DNA of 11,285 bases. Origin: an uncultured Lentisphaeria bacterium (GTDB taxonomy: Bacteria > Verrucomicrobiota > Lentisphaeria > Victivallales > Victivallaceae). Of this stretch, positions 1 through 5,992 are shown piece after piece. The notes under the pieces were generated by a model, which worked only from the letters and a program-made list of their open reading frames with translations, was not told the DNA's origin and made no database searches. The stretch is from NCBI GenBank assembly GCA_903821255.1, contig CAIJKT010000032.1, forward strand, positions 1 to 11,285, given 5' to 3'. The translations under genes and the position numbers were made by a program. Positions within the stretch are counted from its first letter, which is position 1. Each line of letters opens with the position of its first letter.

Positions 1-2
1 AT

Positions 3-104
3 CCGGAAATGAACCAGTCCAGCCCCGACCGCATGGACGCCCTGGTCTGGGCGCTGACAGAGTTAAGCAGCGGCTCCGGCGCATGTCGCATGATCATGGC
101 GTAG
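3..104 (+). CDS. Phage terminase large subunit, C-terminal end (partial)
   Basis: An open frame enters from the left edge and stops at TAG 102-104. It encodes 33 residues, including the stretch DRMDALVWALTEL. The pattern (S)PDR-x-DALVWALTEL is the conserved tail of the nuclease domain of phage large terminase subunits, the ATP-driven motor and nuclease that packages DNA into proheads. The Asp of DALVWA lies in the region that supplies a metal ligand of the RNase H-like nuclease fold in this family. Only the tail is visible, so intactness of the gene cannot be judged. No portal or capsid gene follows; repetitive DNA and then hisE come next, so this is either a remnant or the last gene of a prophage. 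The motif is short but distinctive. Confidence 0.72.
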   Translation, partial: PEMNQSSPDRMDALVWALTELSSGSGACRMIMA

Positions 105-132
105 CGGGGTGGCCGTTTGCAGGGGAAAGACA

Positions 133-177
133 GATGGGGCCTATGGGTCTTATGGGGCCTATGGGACCTATGGATGG
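133..177. repeat. 9-bp tandem array, five units (TATGGGNCC type)
   Basis: Five consecutive 9-mers can be read: GATGGGGCC, TATGGGTCT, TATGGGGCC, TATGGGACC and TATGGATGG. Because the unit is a multiple of three, every frame stays open and one frame spells a collagen-like MGP repeat; this probably reflects the repeat, not selection on a protein. Read on the other strand the unit is GGNCCCATA, matching the four 9-mers at 296-331 in inverted orientation. Confidence 0.8.
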
Positions 178-331
178 GAGTTTCTGGGACTGGGAAAAAT
201 GGGAGAGCGATATATCCCAGAACTCCCAGTCTTCTCAGAACTCCCAGATTACGAAAACAGTTGTGCTCAGCGATACTCCAAAGTATCGGAGTGGCTGTCC
301 AAAATGGCCCATAAGACCCAGAGGACCCAGA
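133..331. repeat. Long imperfect inverted repeat with 9-bp modules
   Basis: The left arm (about 133-205) and right arm (about 211-331) are reverse-complementary in blocks. GGGTCTTATGGG near 145 matches CCCATAAGACCC near 308 exactly. GACTGGGA in the left arm matches TCCCAGTC in the right arm. The centre, GGGA and TCCC around GAGCGATATA, closes the structure. The right arm carries an extra segment of roughly 45 bases, the first 50-bp unit, relative to the left. Four 9-mers end the right arm at 296-331: TGTCCAAAA, TGGCCCATA, AGACCCAGA and GGACCCAGA. A transcript of the region could form a large branched hairpin. The family is not one I can name; MITE-like or REP-like behaviour is inference. Confidence 0.6.
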
Positions 332-375
332 TTTCGAAAACCATTGTGCTCAACTACACTCCAAAGTGTCGGAGT
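243..375. repeat. Two direct copies of a 50-bp unit with internal hairpin
   Basis: Copy 1 is 243-292 and copy 2 is 326-375, 83 bases apart start to start; by eye they match at 43 of 50 positions. Both contain TTGTGCTCA and then ACTCCAAAGT and TCGGAGT. Copy 1 folds CGATAC (271-276) onto GTATCG (283-288) around a TCCAAA loop. In copy 2 the same place is CTACAC (354-359) and GTGTCG (366-371): one base pair is changed on both sides (T-A to C-G) and one pair is lost. The same core, on the minus strand, is present at about 8203-8262. Confidence 0.75.
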
Positions 376-567
376 CGGACGGTTGTCTGTCTGGTTATGC
401 CGGTTGCATGGGCTGGACCGGGAGGCGTGTCCAAAGTGTGCCGGCACGGGAGTCCAATGTCCGGAATCGGGGGTGGTCTGATATGTTAATATGTTCATAA
501 CTGCTGAACAATTCAGTGTGATGGCTTTGTTGCAGCGCCGTTCGTTCCGGACGGTCCTGCACATGGC

Positions 568-594
568 TGTCCAATATGTCCAAAATGGCGGGAA
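568..594. repeat. Degenerate 9-bp modules (TGTCCAAAA type)
   Basis: Three in-phase 9-mers, TGTCCAATA, TGTCCAAAA and TGGCGGGAA, follow GGC, just as TGTCCAAAA and TGGCCCATA follow GGC at 293-313. This is probably a short outlying copy of the same modular family. Confidence 0.5.
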
Positions 595-627
595 ACCATT
601 TTTATGGCGGTAATCCGGGATAACTTT

Positions 628-656
628 TTGCATTTTGCCCGGAATTAAAATATATT
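628..656 (+). promoter_or_regulatory. Predicted sigma70-type promoter of hisE
   Basis: TTGCAT (628-633) and TATATT (651-656) are separated by exactly 17 bases, and the region is AT-rich. Transcription would begin near 663, giving a leader of about 40 bases before the hisE ATG at 703. Confidence 0.5.
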
Positions 657-702
657 ATCTGTTTGAATATAAAGTAAATAACAGTTAAGGGACTATTTCC
701 GA

Positions 703-966
703 ATGAAGACGTTTGAAAGTTTATTTGCCGAACTGCAACAGAAAGCCGCGGGTAAAGACCCGAATTCAGGGACGGTAAAAGCCCTGTCAGCGGGAAAACA
801 CGCGATCGGCAAGAAAATCATTGAAGAAGCCGGCGAAGTTTGGATGGCCGCGGAATATGAAGGCAGAGAGAAGACCGCCGAAGAGATTTCCCAGTTGCTT
901 TATCATCTGCAGGTGATGATGCTGGCTAATGAGCTTGAACTTAAAGATGTTTACAAATATTTATAG
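703..966 (+). CDS. hisE: Phosphoribosyl-ATP pyrophosphatase
   Basis: HisE hydrolyses phosphoribosyl-ATP to phosphoribosyl-AMP and pyrophosphate, the second step of histidine synthesis, in the cytoplasm. The 87-residue length is normal for stand-alone HisE. The all-alpha MazG-like fold is recognisable from [20 protein letters not shown] (residues 31-50) and [15 protein letters not shown] (60-74), which carry the acidic metal-binding residues E41, E42, E45, E60 and E61. The second helix reads [10 protein letters not shown], where most proteobacterial enzymes have an Asp before LLYH; the Gln form and the sequence as a whole look like actinobacterial HisE. The start at 703 is preceded by AAGGGA (687-692), ten bases away. 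hisG follows after 49 bases, so the two are probably co-transcribed and act on consecutive steps. No other his gene is in the window. Confidence 0.96.
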   Translation: MKTFESLFAELQQKAAGKDPNSGTVKALSAGKHAIGKKIIEEAGEVWMAAEYEGREKTAEEISQLLYHLQVMMLANELELKDVYKYL

Positions 967-1015
967 CAATTAATAAAAGACGCCGTTTAAGCTGAAGACG
1001 GCGCGGAGTTGAAAA

Positions 1016-1864
1016 ATGCTGCAAATCGCCATACCCAATAAAGGTGCGCTTTCCGATGGTTCCGTCGAACTGTTGAAGGAGTCCGGTTACAAATGCGTCC
1101 GCTACGGGCGCGAACTGGTTGTCGCCGATAAAAACCACGGCATCGAATTTGTGTTTCTGCGCCCCCGCGACATTGCCGTCTATGTCGGCAACGGTGTGCT
1201 GGACATCGGCATTACCGGACGGGATCTGGCCCAGGACAGCCTGGCGGATGTGACCGAGATACTGCCGCTGAATTTCGGACATTCGTCGTTCCAGTATGCG
1301 GTACCCAGAGAGTCAAATCTGCTGCCGGACGAGTTCGGCGGCTTGCGGATCGCCACCTCCTACCCGGAAATCGTTGCCGCCGACCTCAAACGCCGGAACA
1401 TCCATGCGTTCATCGTCCGTCTGGACGGGGCCGTGGAAGTATCCGTCCAGCTCGGGGTGGCGGATGTGATCGCCGATGTGGTCGAATCCGGCAATACGAT
1501 CAAAGAGGCCGGGTTGAAGATCGTCGGCGCTCCGGTCATGCAGTCGGAAGCGGTTATGATCGCCCGCGGTCCCGGCGTCGCGGACAAGCCGGAAGTCAAA
1601 ACGATCCTGGGCCGGATTCGCGGAATCCTGGTGGCGCGGTCCTATGCCATGGTTGAATATGACATTGAGCGCGAACATCTGGAAACCGCCTGCAAAATAA
1701 CCCCCGGCATCGAGTCTCCGACGATTTCCCCGCTGAGCAACCCGGACTGGGCGGCGGTCAAAGCGATGATCCTCCGCAAGGAGAGCAACCGCATCATGGA
1801 CGAACTGCACCAGATCGGCGCCAGGGGAATCATCGTCACCGATATCCGGTCATGCCGGATCTGA
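1016..1864 (+). CDS. hisG: ATP phosphoribosyltransferase, long form
   Basis: HisG condenses ATP with PRPP to make phosphoribosyl-ATP, the committed and feedback-controlled first step of histidine synthesis. The 282 residues correspond to the long form: a catalytic two-lobe periplasmic-binding-like domain (about 1-205) and a C-terminal regulatory HisG_C domain (about 207-282) that binds histidine, so no HisZ partner is needed. Recognisable motifs are IPNKGALS near the N-terminus, LRPRDIAVYVGNGVLDIGITGRD (48-70) and the PRPP-binding stretch DVVESGNTI (154-162). The protein ends in TDIRSCRI, usual for the family. GGAG (1005-1008) precedes the ATG by seven bases. The motif spelling and the hisE-hisG order resemble actinobacteria. 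kdsD begins 71 bases downstream and could be read from the same transcript. Confidence 0.97.
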   Translation: MLQIAIPNKGALSDGSVELLKESGYKCVRYGRELVVADKNHGIEFVFLRPRDIAVYVGNGVLDIGITGRDLAQDSLADVTEILPLNFGHSSFQYAVPRESNLLPDEFGGLRIATSYPEIVAADLKRRNIHAFIVRLDGAVEVSVQLGVADVIADVVESGNTIKEAGLKIVGAPVMQSEAVMIARGPGVADKPEVKTILGRIRGILVARSYAMVEYDIEREHLETACKITPGIESPTISPLSNPDWAAVKAMILRKESNRIMDELHQIGARGIIVTDIRSCRI

Positions 1865-1935
1865 ACAGATTCGGAATTTGATGTTTCTGTGCTATATTAA
1901 GCTTAATAATAACTAACTGCGGAAGCGGCGGAAAT

Positions 1936-2910
1936 ATGAGCAAAATAATCGAGAAGGCCAAAGAGGTCTTTGATATAGAGATTGAAGGACTGAAGACGGT
2001 CCGGGACAACCTCGGCGAAAGCTTTGAGCAACTGGTCGGCAAGTGTTCAGAAACGCTCGACCGGGGCGGCAAACTGGTGCTGACCGGGATCGGCAAGAGC
2101 GGTTACATCGGCAAAAAGATCGCGGCCACGCTGTCCAGCATCGGTTCTCCGGCGGTGTTCATGCATCCGGTCGAAGCGCTGCACGGCGACCTCGGCATGA
2201 TGCAGAAAAACGACATCCTGATTGCGCTCAGCTACAGCGGCGAAACCGAAGAGCTGCTGGCGGTGTTGAACCCCGCCAAACGGCTCGGCCTTGAAATAAT
2301 CGCCATTACCGGTTCAAGCTCGTCGAGTCTGGCCGGATTGAGTTCGCTGGTGGTCGAAATGACCGTGCCGCAGGAAGCGTGTCCGTTCAATCTGGCCCCG
2401 ACGACGACGACGACCGCGCTGCTGGCGCTGGGCGACGCGCTGGCGCTGGTGCTGCTGGATACCCGCGGCTTCACGAAAGAGGATTACGGGCGTCTGCATC
2501 CGGGCGGCGCGATCGGGCGCGGCTTGACGATGCTGGTCGGCGATATCATGCGCACCGGCGAACGTCTGGCGCTGGTTTCACCCGAATCCAGCGTGAAGGA
2601 GACCCTGATCCGCATGACCCAGGCCAGATGCGGCTCGGCAATCGTGGTTGATTCCGACAATAATCTGCTGGGCATTTTTACCGACGGCGATTTCCGCCGC
2701 AACGCGGAAAAAGATATCGGCATCCTGAACCAGGCAGTTGCATCGGTAATGACCAGGCATCCGGTCACCGTCTGTGCTGACGCACTGGCGGTTGAAGCAC
2801 TGAAAGTGGTTGAAGACCGGAAAATAAATTCTATCGTCGTCACCGGCAGTCGCGGGAAAGTGGCCGGCTTCATAGATGTTCAGGACCTTCCCGGATTCAA
2901 GCTGATGTAA
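1936..2910 (+). CDS. kdsD: Arabinose-5-phosphate isomerase (KpsF/GutQ/KdsD family)
   Basis: This enzyme interconverts ribulose 5-phosphate and arabinose 5-phosphate, the entry to KDO synthesis for LPS. The 324 residues contain an N-terminal SIS domain (about 40-175) and two CBS domains (about 200-255 and 268-320), the standard KdsD layout. Visible motifs are GIGKSG (51-56), HPVEALHGDLGM (77-88), SYSGETEE (99-106), QEACPFNLAPT (146-156) and LHPGGAIGR (187-195). Residues K54, E106, E147 and H188 fall where E. coli KdsD has its proposed catalytic K59, E111, E152 and H193, with a constant offset of five, so the enzyme should be active. A purine-rich GCGGAAGCGGCGGAA run before ATG 1936 may serve as ribosome binding site. 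KpsF and GutQ are close paralogues, but the neighbouring lptE supports a role in LPS. Confidence 0.93.
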   Translation: MSKIIEKAKEVFDIEIEGLKTVRDNLGESFEQLVGKCSETLDRGGKLVLTGIGKSGYIGKKIAATLSSIGSPAVFMHPVEALHGDLGMMQKNDILIALSYSGETEELLAVLNPAKRLGLEIIAITGSSSSSLAGLSSLVVEMTVPQEACPFNLAPTTTTTALLALGDALALVLLDTRGFTKEDYGRLHPGGAIGRGLTMLVGDIMRTGERLALVSPESSVKETLIRMTQARCGSAIVVDSDNNLLGIFTDGDFRRNAEKDIGILNQAVASVMTRHPVTVCADALAVEALKVVEDRKINSIVVTGSRGKVAGFIDVQDLPGFKLM

Positions 2911-3086
2911 GACTGGAATTTTTCTGTTCCGCCAGTCCTATCCGTCACATATTCAGACTGATGCAAAGGGGATGGCAAATTTATCGTCAGGAAATGGCGG
3001 CAATCCGGTTAAACCATTTGGAATTTCGCGGATTGCGACTAAATTAAGCCGGAATTGATATATCGCTTAACACGGAAAATTATTGA

Positions 3087-4190
3087 ATGAAGTTGTTTCT
3101 GCAGAAAAAACTCTATCTTTGCAACATTGCGGTTTTTCTATTTCTGCTGTCTGCCGCTTTTTCCACCGTCCGGGCCAATGACGCCGAAGCCAGCGCCGCC
3201 TATAAGGACGGACTGGAGAAATATGCCGCGAAAGAGTATTATCCGGCAGCCAAAAAATTTCTTGACGCCGAACTGCTGGCCGATTCCCCTTCACAGAAAG
3301 CCGAGGCACTGAAAGAGGCCGTCAACAGCTACCGTCAGGCAAAGATGTATTACAAGGAATTCGAATGTGTGGAACGTCTGGTCAATTATTATCCCTCATT
3401 TATTGACTTTTCCAAAATGGTGGATCGCGAATACGAGATCGGCGATGAATATTATCACGGTTATCGCGACCCGGAATTCTGGGCATTGCGCTGGGTTCCG
3501 TGGCTGACCGGACCGGACCGGGCGGTGGAGATTTATGAAAAAGCGCTGAAGCATGCCCCTTTTGCCGGCAATGCGCCTCAGGCTAAATTGCGGGCGGCGG
3601 TGCTGCTGATTGAAACCAATAAAGTTGACAAGGCAATGGAGTTCCTCCGGCAGATCATCAAGCAGCATCCGGATACTCCGGAATGCAAATATGCGTATCT
3701 TGAACTGGGCAATGCGCTGTTCCAGCTTTCTCAAAAAGGCGACGGCGACGGCAAGTACAATCGAGAGGCGCTTGAAGTGTTCAATGCGTTTTTAACCAAG
3801 TACCCCCAGGCGCCGGAATGTGATTTTGTCAAAAAATGTCTGCTGAAATCCAAAGATATCAACGCCCAGCGGCTGCTGGGAATGGCCAAATTTTACCAGC
3901 GGATCGGCAGATCGGAACCGGCGGAACGCTACCTGAATGATGTGCTGAAGCAATATCCCGATTCGCTGGCGGCCGACAAATCGGAGGAGATGCTGACCAA
4001 AATCGATAAGACTTATGTGCCTGAGGGTTTCCGCCCGGAAGTGGAAAGCAGAAACCAGAGTTTCAAGCAGATCCCCATTCCTCCGGAAGCTTCTCCGGTA
4101 ATGGTTGTTCCTGAAAACAGTGACGGCAAATGGCTGCTTCCGATCAAGGACCTCGGAATTGGTAAAAAAGATGAAAAAGGAAGTAAATAA
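3087..4190 (+). CDS. Exported TPR protein, BamD-like
   Basis: Residues 1-30 form a signal peptide: basic start, hydrophobic NIAVFLFLLSAAF, then VRA before Asn31. There is no lipobox Cys, so signal peptidase I cleavage into the periplasm is predicted. The remaining 337 residues are almost all helical TPR-like repeats, including AYKDGLEKYAAKEYYPAAKKF (39-59) and pairs ending in HPDTP, YPQAPE and YPDSLA. The spacing pattern of a helix pair ending in YP-x-(S/A) resembles the BamD/YfiO and YbgF outer-membrane assembly families. At 367 residues it is longer than BamD (about 245) and lacks BamD's lipid anchor, so it may instead be a lineage-specific TPR protein. lptE follows 12 bases after its stop, indicating an operon for outer-membrane biogenesis. 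The ribosome binding site is weak. Confidence 0.72.
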   Translation: MKLFLQKKLYLCNIAVFLFLLSAAFSTVRANDAEASAAYKDGLEKYAAKEYYPAAKKFLDAELLADSPSQKAEALKEAVNSYRQAKMYYKEFECVERLVNYYPSFIDFSKMVDREYEIGDEYYHGYRDPEFWALRWVPWLTGPDRAVEIYEKALKHAPFAGNAPQAKLRAAVLLIETNKVDKAMEFLRQIIKQHPDTPECKYAYLELGNALFQLSQKGDGDGKYNREALEVFNAFLTKYPQAPECDFVKKCLLKSKDINAQRLLGMAKFYQRIGRSEPAERYLNDVLKQYPDSLAADKSEEMLTKIDKTYVPEGFRPEVESRNQSFKQIPIPPEASPVMVVPENSDGKWLLPIKDLGIGKKDEKGSK

Positions 4191-4194
4191 GGAG
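4189..4194 (+). promoter_or_regulatory. Ribosome binding site that fixes the lptE start
   Basis: AAGGAG overlaps the TPR-gene stop codon and sits eight bases before ATG 4203. An in-frame GTG at 4194 overlaps this site and is therefore an unlikely start. Confidence 0.7.
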
Positions 4195-4202
4195 TGAGTT
4201 CA

Positions 4203-4727
4203 ATGTCCAGATTCTTTTCATTATTTGTATGCGCGGCGCTTGGTCTTACCGGCGTCCTCGCCGGCGGCTGCGGGTATCATATGGGCAGCATGGCGCATCC
4301 CCAGATCAAGACCATCGCCATTGCGCCGGTCACCAATGAGTCCCTTGCATACAATGCCGCCGCAGATTTGCGCGGCATGCTCTGCGATCAATTCATGTTT
4401 GACGGCTCGTTTAAAATTAAAGAACAGGAAACCGCAGACTGTATTGTATATGCCAGAATTATTTCCGTAGTCACCGCGGAAACCATGTCCGCCTCATATA
4501 ACAACGACCAGACGTATCAGGCCGCCGAATGGAGCGCCACGGTCAAGGTTGAATTTACCGTGGTCATTCCCGGACGTAAAGATCCGCTGGTCTCCAAGCG
4601 TGTAGTCGACGGCATAGCTCATTATCAGGTCGAAGCCGACGTGGAAACCAACCGCCGGCGCGGCATCCTGATGGCCTGCCGCGATGCCGCTCAGCAGCTT
4701 GTCCAGTATACTGCCGAAGCATTCTGA
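4203..4727 (+). CDS. lptE: LPS-assembly lipoprotein, LptE family
   Basis: LptE is the outer-membrane lipoprotein that plugs the LptD barrel during LPS insertion. Starting at ATG 4203 the protein has 174 residues. It opens with a lipoprotein signal ending LAGGC, with the lipidated Cys at 23, followed directly by GYH, the hallmark start of mature LptE (CGYH). The body reads IKTIAIAPVTNESLAYNAAADLRGML and then mixed beta/alpha sequence ending in a C-terminal helix (DAAQQLVQY), consistent with the LptE alpha/beta sandwich. The start is chosen because AAGGAG (4189-4194) lies at ideal distance, whereas the upstream in-frame GTG overlaps that site. Position after a BamD-like gene and kdsD suits a role in LPS and outer-membrane assembly. 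The gene converges with the minus-strand capA-like gene, with 23 bases between them. Confidence 0.85.
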   Translation: MSRFFSLFVCAALGLTGVLAGGCGYHMGSMAHPQIKTIAIAPVTNESLAYNAAADLRGMLCDQFMFDGSFKIKEQETADCIVYARIISVVTAETMSASYNNDQTYQAAEWSATVKVEFTVVIPGRKDPLVSKRVVDGIAHYQVEADVETNRRRGILMACRDAAQQLVQYTAEAF

Positions 4728-4750
4728 TCTGTCCTCGGCAGCCTTATATC

Positions 4751-5992
4751 TCAAAAATCAGCGATCTGGAGCTGCTTGATTTTCGGGATGTATTTTTCCG
4801 CTTCTTTGACGCGGTCTTCCTCCACCAGGCGCAGAAAATTGGTGACCAGCTCGTTATGCGCCTCGCAGGTATAATAATTTCTCAGCGGCATGAACTGTTT
4901 AAGCGTTCCGGGATCGTTGTTTTCAATCGGCCACAGCGCCGAAATTTTACGAATACCGGATATCGCATAGCGTCCATGCCAGGCGCACCAGCCGTCAAAG
5001 TAGCGTTGAACCTCATCCGGATCCTGGATAAGCTTCGAAATTCTGGCCATATACTTGCAGAATGCGGCTTTTCCCGCACCGGTCAGCGGAACAATCTTTT
5101 CCGGGGTATAGCCGAAGGTGTAAGGGATGATTTCCAGACCGAATGCCGAATGCCTGTCGAAAGCCAGCTTGATCATGAATCCGCTCCACCAGAATGACTT
5201 CGGATCAAACTGCTGCCACGGTGATGGAAAATAGAAATTGCCGGGACAGTAGAAAATTGGCGTGCCCTCCCAGACTTCAATCCCCTGCGGACAATGAGCG
5301 TGAATATGGATTACCGCATGAGCGCCGGCTTCGGCGAAAGCGTGGCAGGTCTTGATGACCCTGGGGCTGGGCAGCGGATTGCCTTCGTTGCCGCCGTGCA
5401 TGATCACAATCACATGATCCGCCTGAACTGCGGTTTCTTTTATAAGCCTGATGTTGCTGAGCGGGTCCAGCGGGGCGGCACCCGGTTTGTTTTTACCCGC
5501 CGTGCCGAATTCATTTTCCGCAATATTGATGAAAGCTATTTTCATCCCCTTTCTGCTGATGAACAACGGCTTGTCCGCCGCTTCCAGATTTTTACCGGCG
5601 CCGACGGTTTTGATGCCGTTTTTCTCCAGGATTTTAATCGTTTCCATGACCGGTTCCGGGCCGAAATCTCCAATATGGTTGTTGGCCAGCGCCGCAACAT
5701 CAAAGCCTCCGGCTTTGATGAAATCCACGCATTCCGGCGGACATTTCAGGTTGGGGCCGCTCTTGATAATAGGTGTTTCGGCGTTGGTCAGCGGAGTCTC
5801 GAACTGCACCACGGACAAATCGCAGTCATCAAGGACGGCTTTTACCCCGGCCAGTATTTCTGACGATTTTCCTGCACGAACCGGCGCAATCGCCTTGTCC
5901 CACGGACAGCAGTCTCCGGTTATCAGGACTTCTACTTGTTCCTTTGATTGACTTTTGCGAAAAACTTCCCTGCCATCTTTAAAGGTCAGCAT
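4751..5992 (-). CDS. CapA-type metallophosphoesterase (PGA_cap family)
   Basis: This 413-residue protein carries the signature of the CapA/PgsA family, a calcineurin-like metallophosphoesterase fold named after poly-gamma-glutamate capsule synthesis. Likely metal or active-site residues are ITGD (D27), QFETPL (E65), LANNHIGDFG (N105, H106), IMHGGNEG (H199) and IHIHAHCPQGIE (H231, H233), followed by the family motif FYCPGNFYF. No signal peptide or membrane anchor is visible, unlike CapA of Bacillus, so it may be cytoplasmic. Residues from about 300 on, rich in Trp and charged helix, do not match anything I recognise. The ATG at 5992 lies five bases after GGAGG (5998-6002) and overlaps the end of the upstream hydrolase gene by 14 bases, indicating translational coupling. 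The true substrate is unknown; many CapA homologues are unrelated to capsule. Confidence 0.85.
   Translation of the reverse strand: MLTFKDGREVFRKSQSKEQVEVLITGDCCPWDKAIAPVRAGKSSEILAGVKAVLDDCDLSVVQFETPLTNAETPIIKSGPNLKCPPECVDFIKAGGFDVAALANNHIGDFGPEPVMETIKILEKNGIKTVGAGKNLEAADKPLFISRKGMKIAFINIAENEFGTAGKNKPGAAPLDPLSNIRLIKETAVQADHVIVIMHGGNEGNPLPSPRVIKTCHAFAEAGAHAVIHIHAHCPQGIEVWEGTPIFYCPGNFYFPSPWQQFDPKSFWWSGFMIKLAFDRHSAFGLEIIPYTFGYTPEKIVPLTGAGKAAFCKYMARISKLIQDPDEVQRYFDGWCAWHGRYAISGIRKISALWPIENNDPGTLKQFMPLRNYYTCEAHNELVTNFLRLVEEDRVKEAEKYIPKIKQLQIADF

Larger units (their letters stand above)
105..627. other. Non-coding, repeat-dominated intergenic region
   Basis: About 520 bases lie between the terminase tail and the hisE promoter. 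Open frames exist on both strands, but they overlap one another, have no good ribosome binding site, and their low-complexity peptides (MGPMGLMGPMGP, CPKWPIRPRGP) simply reflect the 9-bp modules beneath. The stretch holds a five-unit 9-bp array, a long imperfect inverted repeat, two copies of a 50-bp unit and scattered TGTCCAAAA-type modules. Related sequence recurs in the opposite orientation near 8130-8272. I see no tRNA, rRNA or convincing protein gene. Confidence 0.6.

Noticed and set aside
105..375. CRISPR array
   Set aside because: The repeats are 9 bp tandem or a duplicated 50-bp unit with no regular unique spacers, and no cas genes are present.
83..481. Collagen-like open frame with MGPMGLMGPMGP and CPKCAG
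   Set aside because: No ribosome binding site, overlaps the terminase end and other open frames; its peptide pattern follows from the 9-bp repeat. The related copy at 8.2 kb has indels and a stop, so no protein is conserved.
235..633. Minus-strand open frame through the repeat region
   Set aside because: It is the antisense of the repeat block, with no recognisable motif or ribosome binding site.
981..1003. CGCCGT/ACGGCG hairpin between hisE and hisG
   Set aside because: Could be a small mRNA hairpin, but no T-run and no match to a known his leader or attenuator; there is no run of His codons.
2911..2937. Inverted repeat GACTGG/CCAGTC just after kdsD, a possible terminator
   Set aside because: Stem of only six base pairs, a 15-base loop and no T-run after it; not convincing as an intrinsic terminator.
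4194..4202. GTG start for lptE three codons earlier
   Set aside because: The GTG overlaps the AAGGAG ribosome binding site that serves ATG 4203.
4711..4741. CTGCCGA/TCGGCAG inverted repeat at the end of lptE, a possible bidirectional terminator
   Set aside because: The seven-pair stem has a 17-base loop and lacks a T-run on either side. Location between convergent genes is suitable but evidence is weak.
5294..5863. Plus-strand open frame of 189 codons
   Set aside because: Antisense to the CapA-like gene, whose metal-site motifs establish the true frame.
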